Source of the DNA: CAZTLI01 sp964614375
GTDB lineage: Bacteria > Chloroflexota > Anaerolineae > Aggregatilineales > Phototrophicaceae
DNA: 5,897 nucleotides
Reading direction: 5' to 3'
NCBI GenBank assembly: GCA_964614375.1
Contig: CAZTLI010000359.1
Span: 1-5,897 of the forward strand
Shown: positions 1 to 5,749 of the stretch, in pieces
How positions within the stretch are numbered: position 1 is the stretch's first letter
Layout of the letters: every line of letters begins with the position of its first letter
Translations under genes and position numbers: made by a program
Notes under the pieces: generated by a model
Databases searched by the model: none
What the model saw: only the letters and a program-made list of their open reading frames with translations
What the model was told of the DNA's origin: nothing

Positions 1-215
1 ATGGATTGGCAGCCTCGCTATGGACAAAAGATGTTGGACGCGCCATGCGCCTTGCAGCAGACCTCGAATATGGCACGGTCTGGATTAACGATCACATTCC
101 GCTGGCGTCGGAAACACCACATGGCGGCTTCAAACAGTCTGGATTTGGCAAAGACTTATCCGCCGAGGCGGTTTCCGATTATCGGATCACAAAACACGTC
201 ATGGTGAAACTATGA
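1..215 (+). CDS. Aldehyde dehydrogenase, C-terminal fragment (aminobutyraldehyde dehydrogenase-like)
   Basis: This is the last 70 or so residues of an NAD(P)-dependent aldehyde dehydrogenase; the rest lies before the window. The reading frame uses codons starting at base 3 and ends with TGA at 213-215. What is seen: the tail contains YGTVWINDH followed by SETPHGGFKQSGFGKD and ends DYRITKHVMVKL. The PHGG-K-SG-GK/R block is the conserved C-terminal signature of the superfamily, and the short HVMVK ending resembles gamma-aminobutyraldehyde and betaine aldehyde dehydrogenases such as PatD. The catalytic Cys and Glu are outside the window, so substrate cannot be judged from residues. Its stop overlaps the start of the ABC ATPase gene by four bases (ATGA), so the two are very probably translationally coupled. 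In E. coli patD lies beside the ydcSTUV transporter genes, which supports a role in oxidising the aldehyde made from an imported polyamine. Family is sure; substrate is inferred. Confidence 0.93.
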   Translation, partial: GLAASLWTKDVGRAMRLAADLEYGTVWINDHIPLASETPHGGFKQSGFGKDLSAEAVSDYRITKHVMVKL

Positions 216-1252
216 ATGCAGACCGGGTTATCGCTGTCCAATTCACCAACGTCAATCGTCATTTTGGTGAAGTCAAAGCCGTCAATAACCTGAATCTAGA
301 CATCTATGATGGAGAATTCTTTACAATGCTCGGCCCTTCGGGGTCGGGCAAAACAACCTGCTTGCGTCTTGTCGCTGGCTTTGAACAACCTGATTCAGGC
401 AGTATCTGCCTGTACGGACAAGAAATGGCAGGCACTCCCCCTTACGAACGCGATGTCAACACGGTATTTCAAGATTATGCGTTGTTTCCACATATGACAG
501 TCGGCGATAACATCGCCTATGGTCTGATGGTGCGAAAAGTGCCGAAGCGAGACCGCGAAAAACGTGTGACCGAAATGCTTAAACTCGTTCGACTGCCGGG
601 AATGGCCGAACGCAAACCGTCGCAGTTATCCGGTGGTCAACGCCAGCGTGTGGCACTGGCGCGCGCCCTTATCCTGCAACCGCGAGTCCTGCTGTTGGAT
701 GAGCCACTTGGCGCGCTGGATTTAAAACTGCGGCAGGAGATGCAAATTGAATTAAAGGCTATTCAGCAGCAGGTGGGCATTACGTTCATCTTCGTGACTC
801 ACGATCAAGAAGAGGCGCTGACCATGAGTGATCGTTTGGCAGTATTTAATCAGGGTCAGATTGAACAGGTTGGCACACCAGCAGATATTTATGAACGCCC
901 TGCAAGTGGTTTTGTCGCGGGTTTTGTCGGGGTCTCGAATATTCTTGATGGCACCGTCGCAGAAACGCTTACCGGCTCGTCGCAGCGATTTTCCATTCGC
1001 CCGGAAAAAATTCACATACACACAGATGAAGTCCCGGCGAATAGCGATATGTGCATAGCAAAAGGGATGATACGCGATGTTCTTTATCTAGGGACTTATA
1101 CACGCTATCTGGTGACATTGGATGCGGGCGCAGACCTCACCGTGATTCAGCAAAATTTACAAGTCACCTCGATGGATGTGCTGGGTGTTCGCGGCAGTAA
1201 AGTAACCCTGACCTGGCAGCGCAGCAACAACCGTCCCCTGAGCGGAGAGTGA
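212..1252 (+). CDS. potA: ABC transporter ATP-binding protein, spermidine/putrescine family (PotA/YdcT-like)
   Basis: Cytoplasmic ATPase that powers import through the two permeases encoded downstream. All nucleotide-binding motifs are intact: Walker A GPSGSGKTT (residues 41-49), Q-loop Gln87 in VFQDYALFPHM, signature LSGGQ (139-143), Walker B VLLLDE (159-164), D-loop GALD (167-170) and switch His197 in THDQEEAL. A C-terminal TOBE region follows from about residue 245, with RPEKI at 263-267 and LYLGTYTRYLV near 291-301, as in MOI/CUT1-type importers. Length, 346 residues, fits PotA and YdcT. The ATG at 212 overlaps the dehydrogenase stop; GGTGA at 203-207 is a modest ribosome binding site, and the ABC domain begins within ten residues, so no later start is plausible. 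The symbol denotes the family: iron (FbpC), 2-aminoethylphosphonate and putrescine importers share this architecture, and the choice of polyamine rests on the permeases and the dehydrogenase neighbour. Confidence 0.93.
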   Translation: MNADRVIAVQFTNVNRHFGEVKAVNNLNLDIYDGEFFTMLGPSGSGKTTCLRLVAGFEQPDSGSICLYGQEMAGTPPYERDVNTVFQDYALFPHMTVGDNIAYGLMVRKVPKRDREKRVTEMLKLVRLPGMAERKPSQLSGGQRQRVALARALILQPRVLLLDEPLGALDLKLRQEMQIELKAIQQQVGITFIFVTHDQEEALTMSDRLAVFNQGQIEQVGTPADIYERPASGFVAGFVGVSNILDGTVAETLTGSSQRFSIRPEKIHIHTDEVPANSDMCIAKGMIRDVLYLGTYTRYLVTLDAGADLTVIQQNLQVTSMDVLGVRGSKVTLTWQRSNNRPLSGE

Positions 1253-1259
1253 GGACAGT

Positions 1260-2207
1260 ATGACCGAATCGCCTTCTCGAATACCACCGCCCTCCCCTTC
1301 TCGTTTGCGCCGGATTTCGACCTTTTTTTATAACCATCCGCGTCTATCACTCGTTGTTACGCTAGCGCTGCCCCTGTTCTGGCTAGGAGTCGTCTATCTG
1401 GGTTCGTTGATGGCTTTGCTCATCCAAAGTTTTTTCTCGCTGGATGGATTTACCGGGCTGGTGGTGCGCGACTTCACGTTACAAACCTATCAGGAATTGT
1501 TCACCCCGGCGAACATGGACATCATTCTACGCACATTCTTGATGGCTGCTGCTGTAACAATCGCGGCGGCGATTATTGCTTTTCCGCTGGCCTATTATAT
1601 GGCACGGTATGCGCGCGGGCGCACCAAAGGCATTCTGTATTTATTGGTGCTGCTCCCATTATGGTCAAGCTACCTGGTGCGTGTCTACACATGGAAAATC
1701 ATTCTGGCACAAGAAGGCATCATCACCTGGTTTTTTAATGTGTTAGGTCTGCGTGGGATATTGGATGCGCTGCTGGGATTGCCTGTCGTTGGCGGGCCAT
1801 CGCTGTCATTTTCGTTTATGGGGATGTTCATCGTTTTTGTGTATATCTGGCTGCCGTATATGATTTTGCCTATCAATGCAGCGCTAGAACGAGTACCAAA
1901 ATCGCTGATTGATGCGTCTGGTGATCTCGGTGCGCGTCCGGGTTATACCTTCCGCAAAATCATCCTGCCGCTGGCATTTCCCGGTGTAGTTGCTGGCTCG
2001 ATATTCACTTTTTCACTGACATTAGGTGACTATATCATCCCCAATGTTATTGGTAATTCCAGCTTTTTCATTGGCGCAGTCGTATTGACGCAGCAAGGCA
2101 CAGCGGGCAATATCCCTCTCGCTGCCGCTTTTACGATGGTGCCGATTGTGATTATGAGTGTTTATTTATTGGTCGCACGCCGTCTAGGAGCATTCGATGC
2201 CCTCTAA
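1260..2207 (+). CDS. potB: ABC transporter permease, spermidine/putrescine family (PotB/YdcU-like)
   Basis: First inner-membrane permease of the importer. After a basic, proline-rich cytoplasmic N-terminus (residues 1-28) six hydrophobic segments can be read at about 30-57, 88-113, 123-147, 183-206, 240-264 and 285-306. The cytoplasmic loop that docks on the ATPase is present as DASGDLGARPGYTFRKIILP (218-237); it keeps the invariant Gly (224) and the I-x-L-P end of the EAA motif, though the opening Glu is Asp. Length, 315 residues, matches PotB and YdcU. The ATG at 1260 lies seven bases after the ATPase stop, and a GAGGA-type ribosome binding site (1251-1255) overlaps that stop. The 3' end overlaps the next permease gene by 11 bp, so the two are co-translated and probably form a heterodimer. 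Substrate specificity is not readable from the permease; polyamine is inferred from family and neighbours. Confidence 0.92.
   Translation: MTESPSRIPPPSPSRLRRISTFFYNHPRLSLVVTLALPLFWLGVVYLGSLMALLIQSFFSLDGFTGLVVRDFTLQTYQELFTPANMDIILRTFLMAAAVTIAAAIIAFPLAYYMARYARGRTKGILYLLVLLPLWSSYLVRVYTWKIILAQEGIITWFFNVLGLRGILDALLGLPVVGGPSLSFSFMGMFIVFVYIWLPYMILPINAALERVPKSLIDASGDLGARPGYTFRKIILPLAFPGVVAGSIFTFSLTLGDYIIPNVIGNSSFFIGAVVLTQQGTAGNIPLAAAFTMVPIVIMSVYLLVARRLGAFDAL
2185..2190 (+). promoter_or_regulatory. Ribosome binding site of the second permease, inside the first permease gene
   Basis: TAGGAG sits six bases before the ATG at 2197 and lies inside the last codons of the upstream permease gene. It decides the start at 2197 and shows that the 11-bp gene overlap is real, because translation can restart before the first gene has ended. 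Confidence 0.8.
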
Positions 2208-3009
2208 AGTGTATGACCACAGTCAACAACGGGCTTCGCTTGGCCTCAAATCGCTGGCGGGGTTGGCGCTCGCATTTTTGCATTTCCCGCTGTTAATCAT
2301 CATTTTGTATGCCTTTACCACCGAAGAAGCCTCATTTACGTTCCCTCCGCCGGGACTTACAACGCAGTGGATTGGGGCATTGTTCAATCGTGGCGATTTC
2401 TGGCAGGCGTTTGGTCTGTCGCTGCAAGTAGCGGCTGTCGCAACCACAATTTCACTTCTGTTGGGCACACTAATCGCGGCGGCTATCTATCGTAGCAGTT
2501 TCTTTGGGCGGGACGCGATTTCATTGTTGGTGATTTTACCTATCGCATTGCCGGGTATCGTGACAGGAATTGCGCTGCGTTCGGCTATTAGTCTCGGAGG
2601 TCTCAATTTTAGCATTTGGACAATTATCATCGGTCATGGAACCTTCTGTATTGTTACGGTCTATAATAATGTCATTGCGCGTCTGCGCCGCACAACACAT
2701 TCGCAAATCGAGGCGTCGATGGATTTGGGGGCATCGACATTTCAGACGTTCCGGTATATTGTCCTGCCGAACATCGCCACAGCGCTGCTAGCCGGTGGGA
2801 TGCTGGCGTTTGCATTGTCCTTTGATGAGGTCATTGTAACGACATTCACATCTGGACAGCAACAAACCCTGCCAATCTGGATTTTCAGCCAGCTTGTACG
2901 CCCGCGTGATCGGCCTGTGACGAATGTTGCCGCGCTGTTTGTCATTCTCGTGACGTTTATTCCAATTGTTATTGCATATCGCTATACACAATACTCTTCA
3001 GACACATAA
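2197..3009 (+). CDS. potC: ABC transporter permease, spermidine/putrescine family (PotC/YdcV-like)
   Basis: Second inner-membrane permease, partner of the preceding gene product. Hydrophobic segments are visible at roughly residues 18-41, 71-97, 106-129, 131-150, 183-208 and 242-262. The EAA loop is well kept: IEASMDLGASTFQTFRYIVLP, with Glu162, Gly168 and I-V-L-P at 178-181. The conserved stretch LSFDEVIVTTF (207-217) and the later LPIWIFSQLVRP are typical of the PotC/YdcV branch. Length, 270 residues, fits the family. The start is fixed by TAGGAG six bases upstream. It is the last gene of the operon: no substrate-binding protein gene follows, the next gene is on the opposite strand, and I see no convincing intrinsic terminator after its stop. 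In E. coli potABCD the binding protein follows potC, while in ydcSTUV it comes first, so here it may precede the dehydrogenase or be encoded elsewhere. Confidence 0.92.
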   Translation: MPSKVYDHSQQRASLGLKSLAGLALAFLHFPLLIIILYAFTTEEASFTFPPPGLTTQWIGALFNRGDFWQAFGLSLQVAAVATTISLLLGTLIAAAIYRSSFFGRDAISLLVILPIALPGIVTGIALRSAISLGGLNFSIWTIIIGHGTFCIVTVYNNVIARLRRTTHSQIEASMDLGASTFQTFRYIVLPNIATALLAGGMLAFALSFDEVIVTTFTSGQQQTLPIWIFSQLVRPRDRPVTNVAALFVILVTFIPIVIAYRYTQYSSDT

Positions 3010-3036
3010 TAGAGTGCCAAAGGTGCAAAGTCCCTA

Positions 3037-3163
3037 AAGATGTAATGTTGGTATTGGACGAAAGTCATTAGCAATGACATTGACCACCGACTGCTCAATC
3101 TGCACCTGCCCGCTGACGATGAGCAAGGTTGTACAATTTGCGGCGATCCTGCCAGATGTTGAG
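3037..3163 (-). pseudogene. Remnant resembling the C-terminal OB domain of a DnaE-type DNA polymerase
   Basis: Read on the minus strand, 3126 to 3037 encodes LLIVSGQVQIEQSVVNVIAN followed by DFRPIPTLHL and a stop at 3034-3036. The pattern V-x-G-x-V-Q, then VVNVIA, then RP(I/L), resembles the last strands of the OB domain of bacterial DnaE and error-prone DnaE2 polymerases. Just before it, one base out of frame, 3163 to 3128 reads LNIWQDRRKLYN, which is what one would expect of the preceding strand of that domain. Joining the two needs a one-base frame change at 3127. The piece overlaps the toxin stump described at 3095-3232. The rest of a polymerase is absent, so this is a scrap at best. The assignment is from memory of the family and is tentative; chance resemblance is possible. 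Confidence 0.4.
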
Positions 3164-3232
3164 GAACAGCAGACTGGCGACGGAATAGATGAAAGGTGCA
3201 GTCTCTACACAGAGCAGCCGCACACCATTCAA
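3095..3232 (-). pseudogene. Truncated PIN-domain toxin (VapC-like) stump
   Basis: Fourteen bases downstream of the antitoxin stop, a TTG codon at 3232-3230 opens a 45-residue frame starting MNGVRLLCVETAPFIYSV. The block (D/E)TAPFIY is the N-terminal hallmark of VapC-type PIN ribonucleases, which sit directly after their antitoxin in one operon and cut RNA. After about 18 residues the resemblance stops. The frame continues into unrelated sequence that looks like a polymerase scrap, and ends at 3097-3095. A complete PIN toxin is about 130-150 residues and needs several further acidic residues, none of which are present. The usual first catalytic Asp is Glu here. I therefore call it a dead toxin, cut by a deletion or recombination after the first strand. 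The PIN origin is supported by both motif and position. Confidence 0.62.
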
Positions 3233-3246
3233 TGCCTTGCTGATTT

Positions 3247-3438
3247 TCACAGACGGACATCCCATTCATTGCGGAGACGATTAACATAATCCTGTGGGTC
3301 TTCATCATCTGCCAGATGAGCGGCGATACCCTCAAATTCTAAGATATTGTGCGGTTTATCAGTCGCTGGCTCAATCACGTTATCAACCAGTTGTTTAATC
3401 AATTCTCTGGCTTGTTGGACAATCTCAGCAGCTGTCAT
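3247..3438 (-). CDS. Small VapB-type antitoxin-like protein
   Basis: Minus-strand gene for 63 residues, starting MTAAEIVQQARELIKQLVD and ending in the acidic-then-basic tail DPQDYVNRLRNEWDVRL. The tail follows an ILEFEGIAAHL block. This layout (short helical N-terminus, I-L-E-x-E-G-(I/L) linker, D-x-Q-x-Y-(V/I)-x-x-L-R-x-E-W-D end) is that of antitoxins paired with PIN-domain toxins, which neutralise the toxin with their C-terminal tail. Relatives I recall are some 70-80 residues long and have extra residues between the ARE and the KQLVD parts, so a small internal deletion is possible. The start at 3438 is supported by AGGAG seven bases upstream. The toxin behind it is broken, so this is probably an orphan antitoxin, convergent with the transporter operon. 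It is too small for me to exclude another function. Confidence 0.68.
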   Translation of the reverse strand: MTAAEIVQQARELIKQLVDNVIEPATDKPHNILEFEGIAAHLADDEDPQDYVNRLRNEWDVRL

Positions 3439-3445
3439 GATGGCA

Positions 3446-3450
3446 CTCCT
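3446..3450 (-). promoter_or_regulatory. Ribosome binding site of the antitoxin-like gene
   Basis: On the minus strand AGGAG lies seven bases before the ATG at 3438. It is among the best ribosome binding sites in the window and is the main reason to take this small gene as truly translated. Confidence 0.7.
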
Positions 3451-3477
3451 ATATTTCGTTATCCTTATTATTCTGGA

Positions 3478-3512
3478 CTTGTCGAGTCAAAGCGCGGGGC
3501 ATAACTACCTAT
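3478..3512 (+). repeat. Imperfect direct repeat, copy 1
   Basis: This 35-bp segment aligns without gaps to 3624-3658, 146 bp further on, with 25 identical positions. The core GCGGGGCATAACTACCTAT (3494-3512) matches its partner at 16 of 19 positions. Translated on either strand the two copies give similar short peptides, so the direction of any former coding sense cannot be told. Confidence 0.55.
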
Positions 3513-3524
3513 ACCGGGCGAAAT

Positions 3525-3539
3525 CCGCAATCGTTGCGG
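3525..3539. repeat. Perfect short palindrome upstream of the antitoxin-like gene
   Basis: CCGCAA, a three-base centre TCG, then TTGCGG: a perfect 6-bp inverted repeat about 87-101 bp upstream of the antitoxin start. Toxin-antitoxin operons are commonly repressed by their antitoxin at such palindromes, so an operator role is conceivable but is inference only. It has no T-tract on either side and is not a terminator. Confidence 0.4.
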
Positions 3540-3607
3540 GAATGTCAAGTGTGTCGGGTCATTATCAGACGATTACATTGATAGTTTCACCTGGCAAATC
3601 AGTTTAA

Positions 3608-3638
3608 GTTTTGGTGGCTTCCGCTTATCCGCCAAAAC
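3608..3638. repeat. Inverted repeat GTTTTGG / CCAAAAC
   Basis: GTTTTGG at 3608-3614 pairs perfectly with CCAAAAC at 3632-3638 across a 17-base loop. The right arm lies within repeat copy 2. No T-tract follows on either strand, and no function is evident. Confidence 0.4.
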
Positions 3639-3658
3639 CGCGGGGAATAACTGCATAT
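3624..3658 (+). repeat. Imperfect direct repeat, copy 2
   Basis: Partner of the segment at 3478-3512; the core here reads GCGGGGAATAACTGCATAT (3640-3658). The left half is less conserved than the core. It overlaps the right arm of the inverted repeat at 3608-3638. Confidence 0.55.
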
Positions 3659-3731
3659 TCTCGGAAGGATAGGCAGCATTTTGTGATGCTTGTACCAACG
3701 TTGTATATGTCAAATGACTCGAACAGACAGG

Positions 3732-3763
3732 TCGGCATACTCACCTATTGACGTGCCGATTTT
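3732..3763 (+). repeat. Inverted repeat TCGGCA / TGCCGA followed by TTTT
   Basis: TCGGCA (3732-3737) and TGCCGA (3754-3759) are perfect inverted arms with a 16-base loop, followed by four T residues. The shape is terminator-like on the plus strand, but the stem is short, the loop large and no plus-strand gene ends just before it, so I list it only as an inverted repeat. Confidence 0.35.
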
Positions 3764-3863
3764 CCCCTCTATTTTGGTTGGTAAGTAGGACGACCCAATC
3801 ACAGTCGATTTTGCCGAATCCACCCACCTAATAATCTGCCCATTTCTTCGCCCATTTTACTGA

Positions 3864-4055
3864 CATGCTCATATTGTCCTGCCGGAGATTTCTGCCATCG
3901 CCATCTGGCAGTGGACACAGAAGATTGCCGAATCACAGCGGATTACATTTGTGCGCGAGGTTGAACTGGAGACGGTGCAGCCGGAGCAACAAAAAGAGGC
4001 TGACCAGCCTCAACAGTTGACACTCTTCGATTTCACGAAATTCATCTACGATTAA
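3864..4055 (+). pseudogene. Start-less coding-like remnant, unknown family
   Basis: A plus-strand frame open from just after a TGA (3861-3863) to TAA at 4053-4055, 63 codons with no ATG. Its translation looks protein-like rather than random: LPEISAIAIWQWTQKIAES, then FVREVELETV, a Q/E-rich linker and the ending QLTLFDFTKFIYD. An ending of the type QL(T/S)LFDF is seen at the C-termini of various bacterial enzymes and transposases, so this could be the tail of a larger protein whose upstream part is lost. I do not recognise the family. There is no ribosome binding site or usable start near its 5' end (only ATT or CTG codons), and the upstream sequence has stops in all frames close by. Confidence 0.4.
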
Positions 4056-4185
4056 TAATCATCCCCAGTCAGGCACTTTGACCATAGCTGGTGGACAAAT
4101 CTATGGCATAGGGTCAATTCACCGAAACTTTTCCGATAGCGCTGAGACTACCTAATCACACGCTAAACACATTGGAATTGAGTAC
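4056..4185 (+). promoter_or_regulatory. Probable promoter region of the membrane protein and sigma factor genes
   Basis: These 130 bases separate the decayed stretch from the ATG at 4186, and hold no gene; they must contain the promoter for what follows unless transcription reads in from upstream. I see no strong sigma-70 promoter. TTGACC at 4078 is a good -35 match but has only a poor -10 (CTATGG) 17 bases on, and CCTAAT at 4151-4156 is a fair -10 with a weak -35. The ribosome binding site is weak too: GGAA at 4174-4177 and GAG close to the start. Confidence 0.35.
4078..4117. repeat. Nested inverted repeat upstream of the membrane protein gene
   Basis: TTGACC (4078-4083) is the inverse of GGTCAA (4112-4117), and within it CCATAG (4082-4087) is the inverse of CTATGG (4101-4106) across 13 bases. 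The right side also contains CTATGGCATAG, a small palindrome of its own. The element ends 68 bp before the ATG at 4186. It has no T-tract, so an operator or a remnant of a mobile element end is more likely than a terminator. Function is unproven. Confidence 0.45.
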
Positions 4186-5733
4186 ATGGTAGAAACCGTT
4201 ATCAAAGCACAAAACCAAGAGCACACGAGCAGCAGTGCTTACAGCCGTCGTCTACTTAAAAGATGGCGTTTACCTGTAATCATATTGATAATGGGCACAC
4301 TGGTAAGTTATGGGCTGTTGGGGAGCATACCGGGTTTCGTCGGCATCGATGATTATTATCATAGTCGCATTGCCACCCAAATTATTGATCAAGGCAGCTT
4401 ACGACTTCACTTCCCCTGGTTGCCATTAACCCTTCTCAATCCAGACCAGTTTGTCGATCATCACTTGCTGTATCACATCTATCTCGCGCCCTGGATGGTC
4501 TTTGCAGGGATCGCCGGGGTTAAGCTCGCGCAATCTTTCATTCTCGGCGCTATAGCCGTCGTATTCTGGTCGCTGTTGCGCTATTTGCAGGTGGGTTTTG
4601 CCGCAGTCTGGACGGTTGGCCTACTGGCTGTTTCTTCTCCCTTCCTGTATCGCATGTTGATGATTCGCACACAAGCAGCCGCAGTTTTACTCCTCCTAAT
4701 CACATTACACCTCTTGTTCCGGCAACGCTACCGCTGGTTGATGATCGTGGCCTTTGCTTTTACATGGCTTTATAATGGCTTTATTCTGCTGCCCGCCATC
4801 GCTGCATTATTTACACTGTCTTTTTGGATTACTGACCGGAAGCTTGAGTGGAGACCGCTCGCCTTTGCGCTCGTTGGCACGACACTTGGTCTGATCATAA
4901 ACCCCTACTTTCCACAAAATATCGCATTCATCGTCAATCATCTTGGCGAAAAAGTAGACATTGTAAGCAGTGTACGGGTGGGCAGCGAGTGGTATCCCTA
5001 TACAACAGGTGCTTTATTGGAGCATTCCCTCGGCGCGCTATTGGCTATGGTCCTGGGCATTCTCGCAGGCAGTTTCCGCAAAACAGGCAGAGACCGGATT
5101 GAAACAACTTTGTTGCTGATTGCATTGTTAATGGTGTATATGTTGTTCCGTTCACGACGCTTTATCGAATATTTTCCGGCGTTTTCGCTCCTGTATTGTG
5201 CGGCAGCGTGCGGCAGGAATGGGTTCATGTGGCGAGACCTGCCGGATGTTGCACGCCGTCAACTCGGTGTGTTTTTACCGCGTATTGCTATAGCAGTGAT
5301 TCTCGTATTCTTTAGCTTTTCGACTGTCAGCTCGGTGTATCGCGATATACAAAACGGCGCCGACCTCGCCTATATGTCGGGCGCTTCGGCATGGTTACAG
5401 GAAAACACACCGCCGGGCACGCTCGTTTTTCAAACGGATTGGGATGATTTTACGCGCCTGTTTTATCACAATCTACACAATGTCTATCTAGTGGGTTTAG
5501 ATCCAACCTATTTACAGATCGCCAATCCATTTCTCTGGAATCAGTGGGTTGCCATTACACAGGGTCTTGTTGATCGACCATCCGTATTGATTCGCGAGAC
5601 ATTCGGCGCGACCTATATAGTAAGTGACACACAACATGCCGAATTTGCCCAACGCGCCGATGCTGATCCAGACATGCAACTGGTCTATCGAGATAGTAAC
5701 AGCTTAATTTGGCAAATTATACCTGCTGAATAA
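4186..5733 (+). CDS. Polytopic membrane protein, probable GT-C type glycosyltransferase
   Basis: 515 residues, with a short cytoplasmic N-terminus and about ten to twelve hydrophobic segments from residue 29 to 383, followed by a soluble C-terminal domain of some 130 residues. The first extracytoplasmic loop carries an acidic motif, G-I-D-D-Y-Y-H-S-R (residues 53-61), and then F-V-D-H-H (89-93). GT-C enzymes such as STT3/AglB and the PMT/ArnT group use an Asp-containing motif in this first loop to bind the lipid-phosphate sugar donor or metal, and DHH-like motifs also occur in STT3 proteins. Other conserved-looking blocks are NPYFPQN (239-245), RSRRFIEYFP (322-331) and, in the tail, TDWDDF (417-422) and GLDPTY (437-442). 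I infer transfer of a sugar from a polyprenyl donor at the outer face of the membrane; acceptor and sugar are unknown. The start at 4186 has a weak ribosome binding site. A sigma factor gene follows after 16 bp, probably in the same transcript. It could be a GT-C fold protein without activity. Confidence 0.7.
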   Translation: MVETVIKAQNQEHTSSSAYSRRLLKRWRLPVIILIMGTLVSYGLLGSIPGFVGIDDYYHSRIATQIIDQGSLRLHFPWLPLTLLNPDQFVDHHLLYHIYLAPWMVFAGIAGVKLAQSFILGAIAVVFWSLLRYLQVGFAAVWTVGLLAVSSPFLYRMLMIRTQAAAVLLLLITLHLLFRQRYRWLMIVAFAFTWLYNGFILLPAIAALFTLSFWITDRKLEWRPLAFALVGTTLGLIINPYFPQNIAFIVNHLGEKVDIVSSVRVGSEWYPYTTGALLEHSLGALLAMVLGILAGSFRKTGRDRIETTLLLIALLMVYMLFRSRRFIEYFPAFSLLYCAAACGRNGFMWRDLPDVARRQLGVFLPRIAIAVILVFFSFSTVSSVYRDIQNGADLAYMSGASAWLQENTPPGTLVFQTDWDDFTRLFYHNLHNVYLVGLDPTYLQIANPFLWNQWVAITQGLVDRPSVLIRETFGATYIVSDTQHAEFAQRADADPDMQLVYRDSNSLIWQIIPAE

Positions 5734-5749
5734 TTGAAATGGAAACAGC

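Larger units (their letters stand above)
3439..3863. other. Gene-poor stretch with repeats, no recognised gene
   Basis: About 425 bases between the antitoxin start and the next coding-like piece. On the plus strand 3505-3669 is open but has no start codon. On the minus strand one frame is open over 3740-3576 and again over 3827-3744, separated by a single stop at 3741-3743, with a further stop at 3828-3830. None of these translations resembles a family I know and none has a ribosome binding site, so they may be decayed genes or chance. The stretch also holds the promoter that the antitoxin gene needs and the direct and inverted repeats listed separately. Confidence 0.5.

Noticed and set aside
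752..1021. Minus-strand 89-codon frame inside the ATPase gene
   Set aside because: It is a shadow of the intact ATPase coding frame and has no ribosome binding site or recognisable product.
3064..3078. Hairpin GTCATT-AGC-AATGAC as terminator of the transporter operon
   Set aside because: The stem is six base pairs and AT-rich and no T-tract follows; it also falls inside the polymerase-like remnant, where it can arise by chance.
2982..3335. A 117-codon open frame on the minus strand, the longest in this part
   Set aside because: It overlaps the end of the antitoxin-like gene in another frame, has no ribosome binding site and its translation resembles nothing, whereas the overlapping frames show PIN and antitoxin motifs.
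3465..3540. Minus-strand peptide SPGIGSYAPRFDSTSPE that recalls eukaryotic PG-rich repeats
   Set aside because: A single short match in a bacterial intergenic region, ended by two stops and without a start; chance is the simple explanation.
3485..3548. TTGACA (3548-3543) and TTGACT (3490-3485) on the minus strand as -35 boxes for the antitoxin gene
   Set aside because: Neither has a reasonable -10 box at 16-18 bases, so I cannot place the promoter although one should exist in this area.
3347..3607. An 86-codon plus-strand frame antisense to the antitoxin-like gene
   Set aside because: Its first part is the mirror of the antitoxin gene, the rest has no family resemblance, and there is no ribosome binding site.
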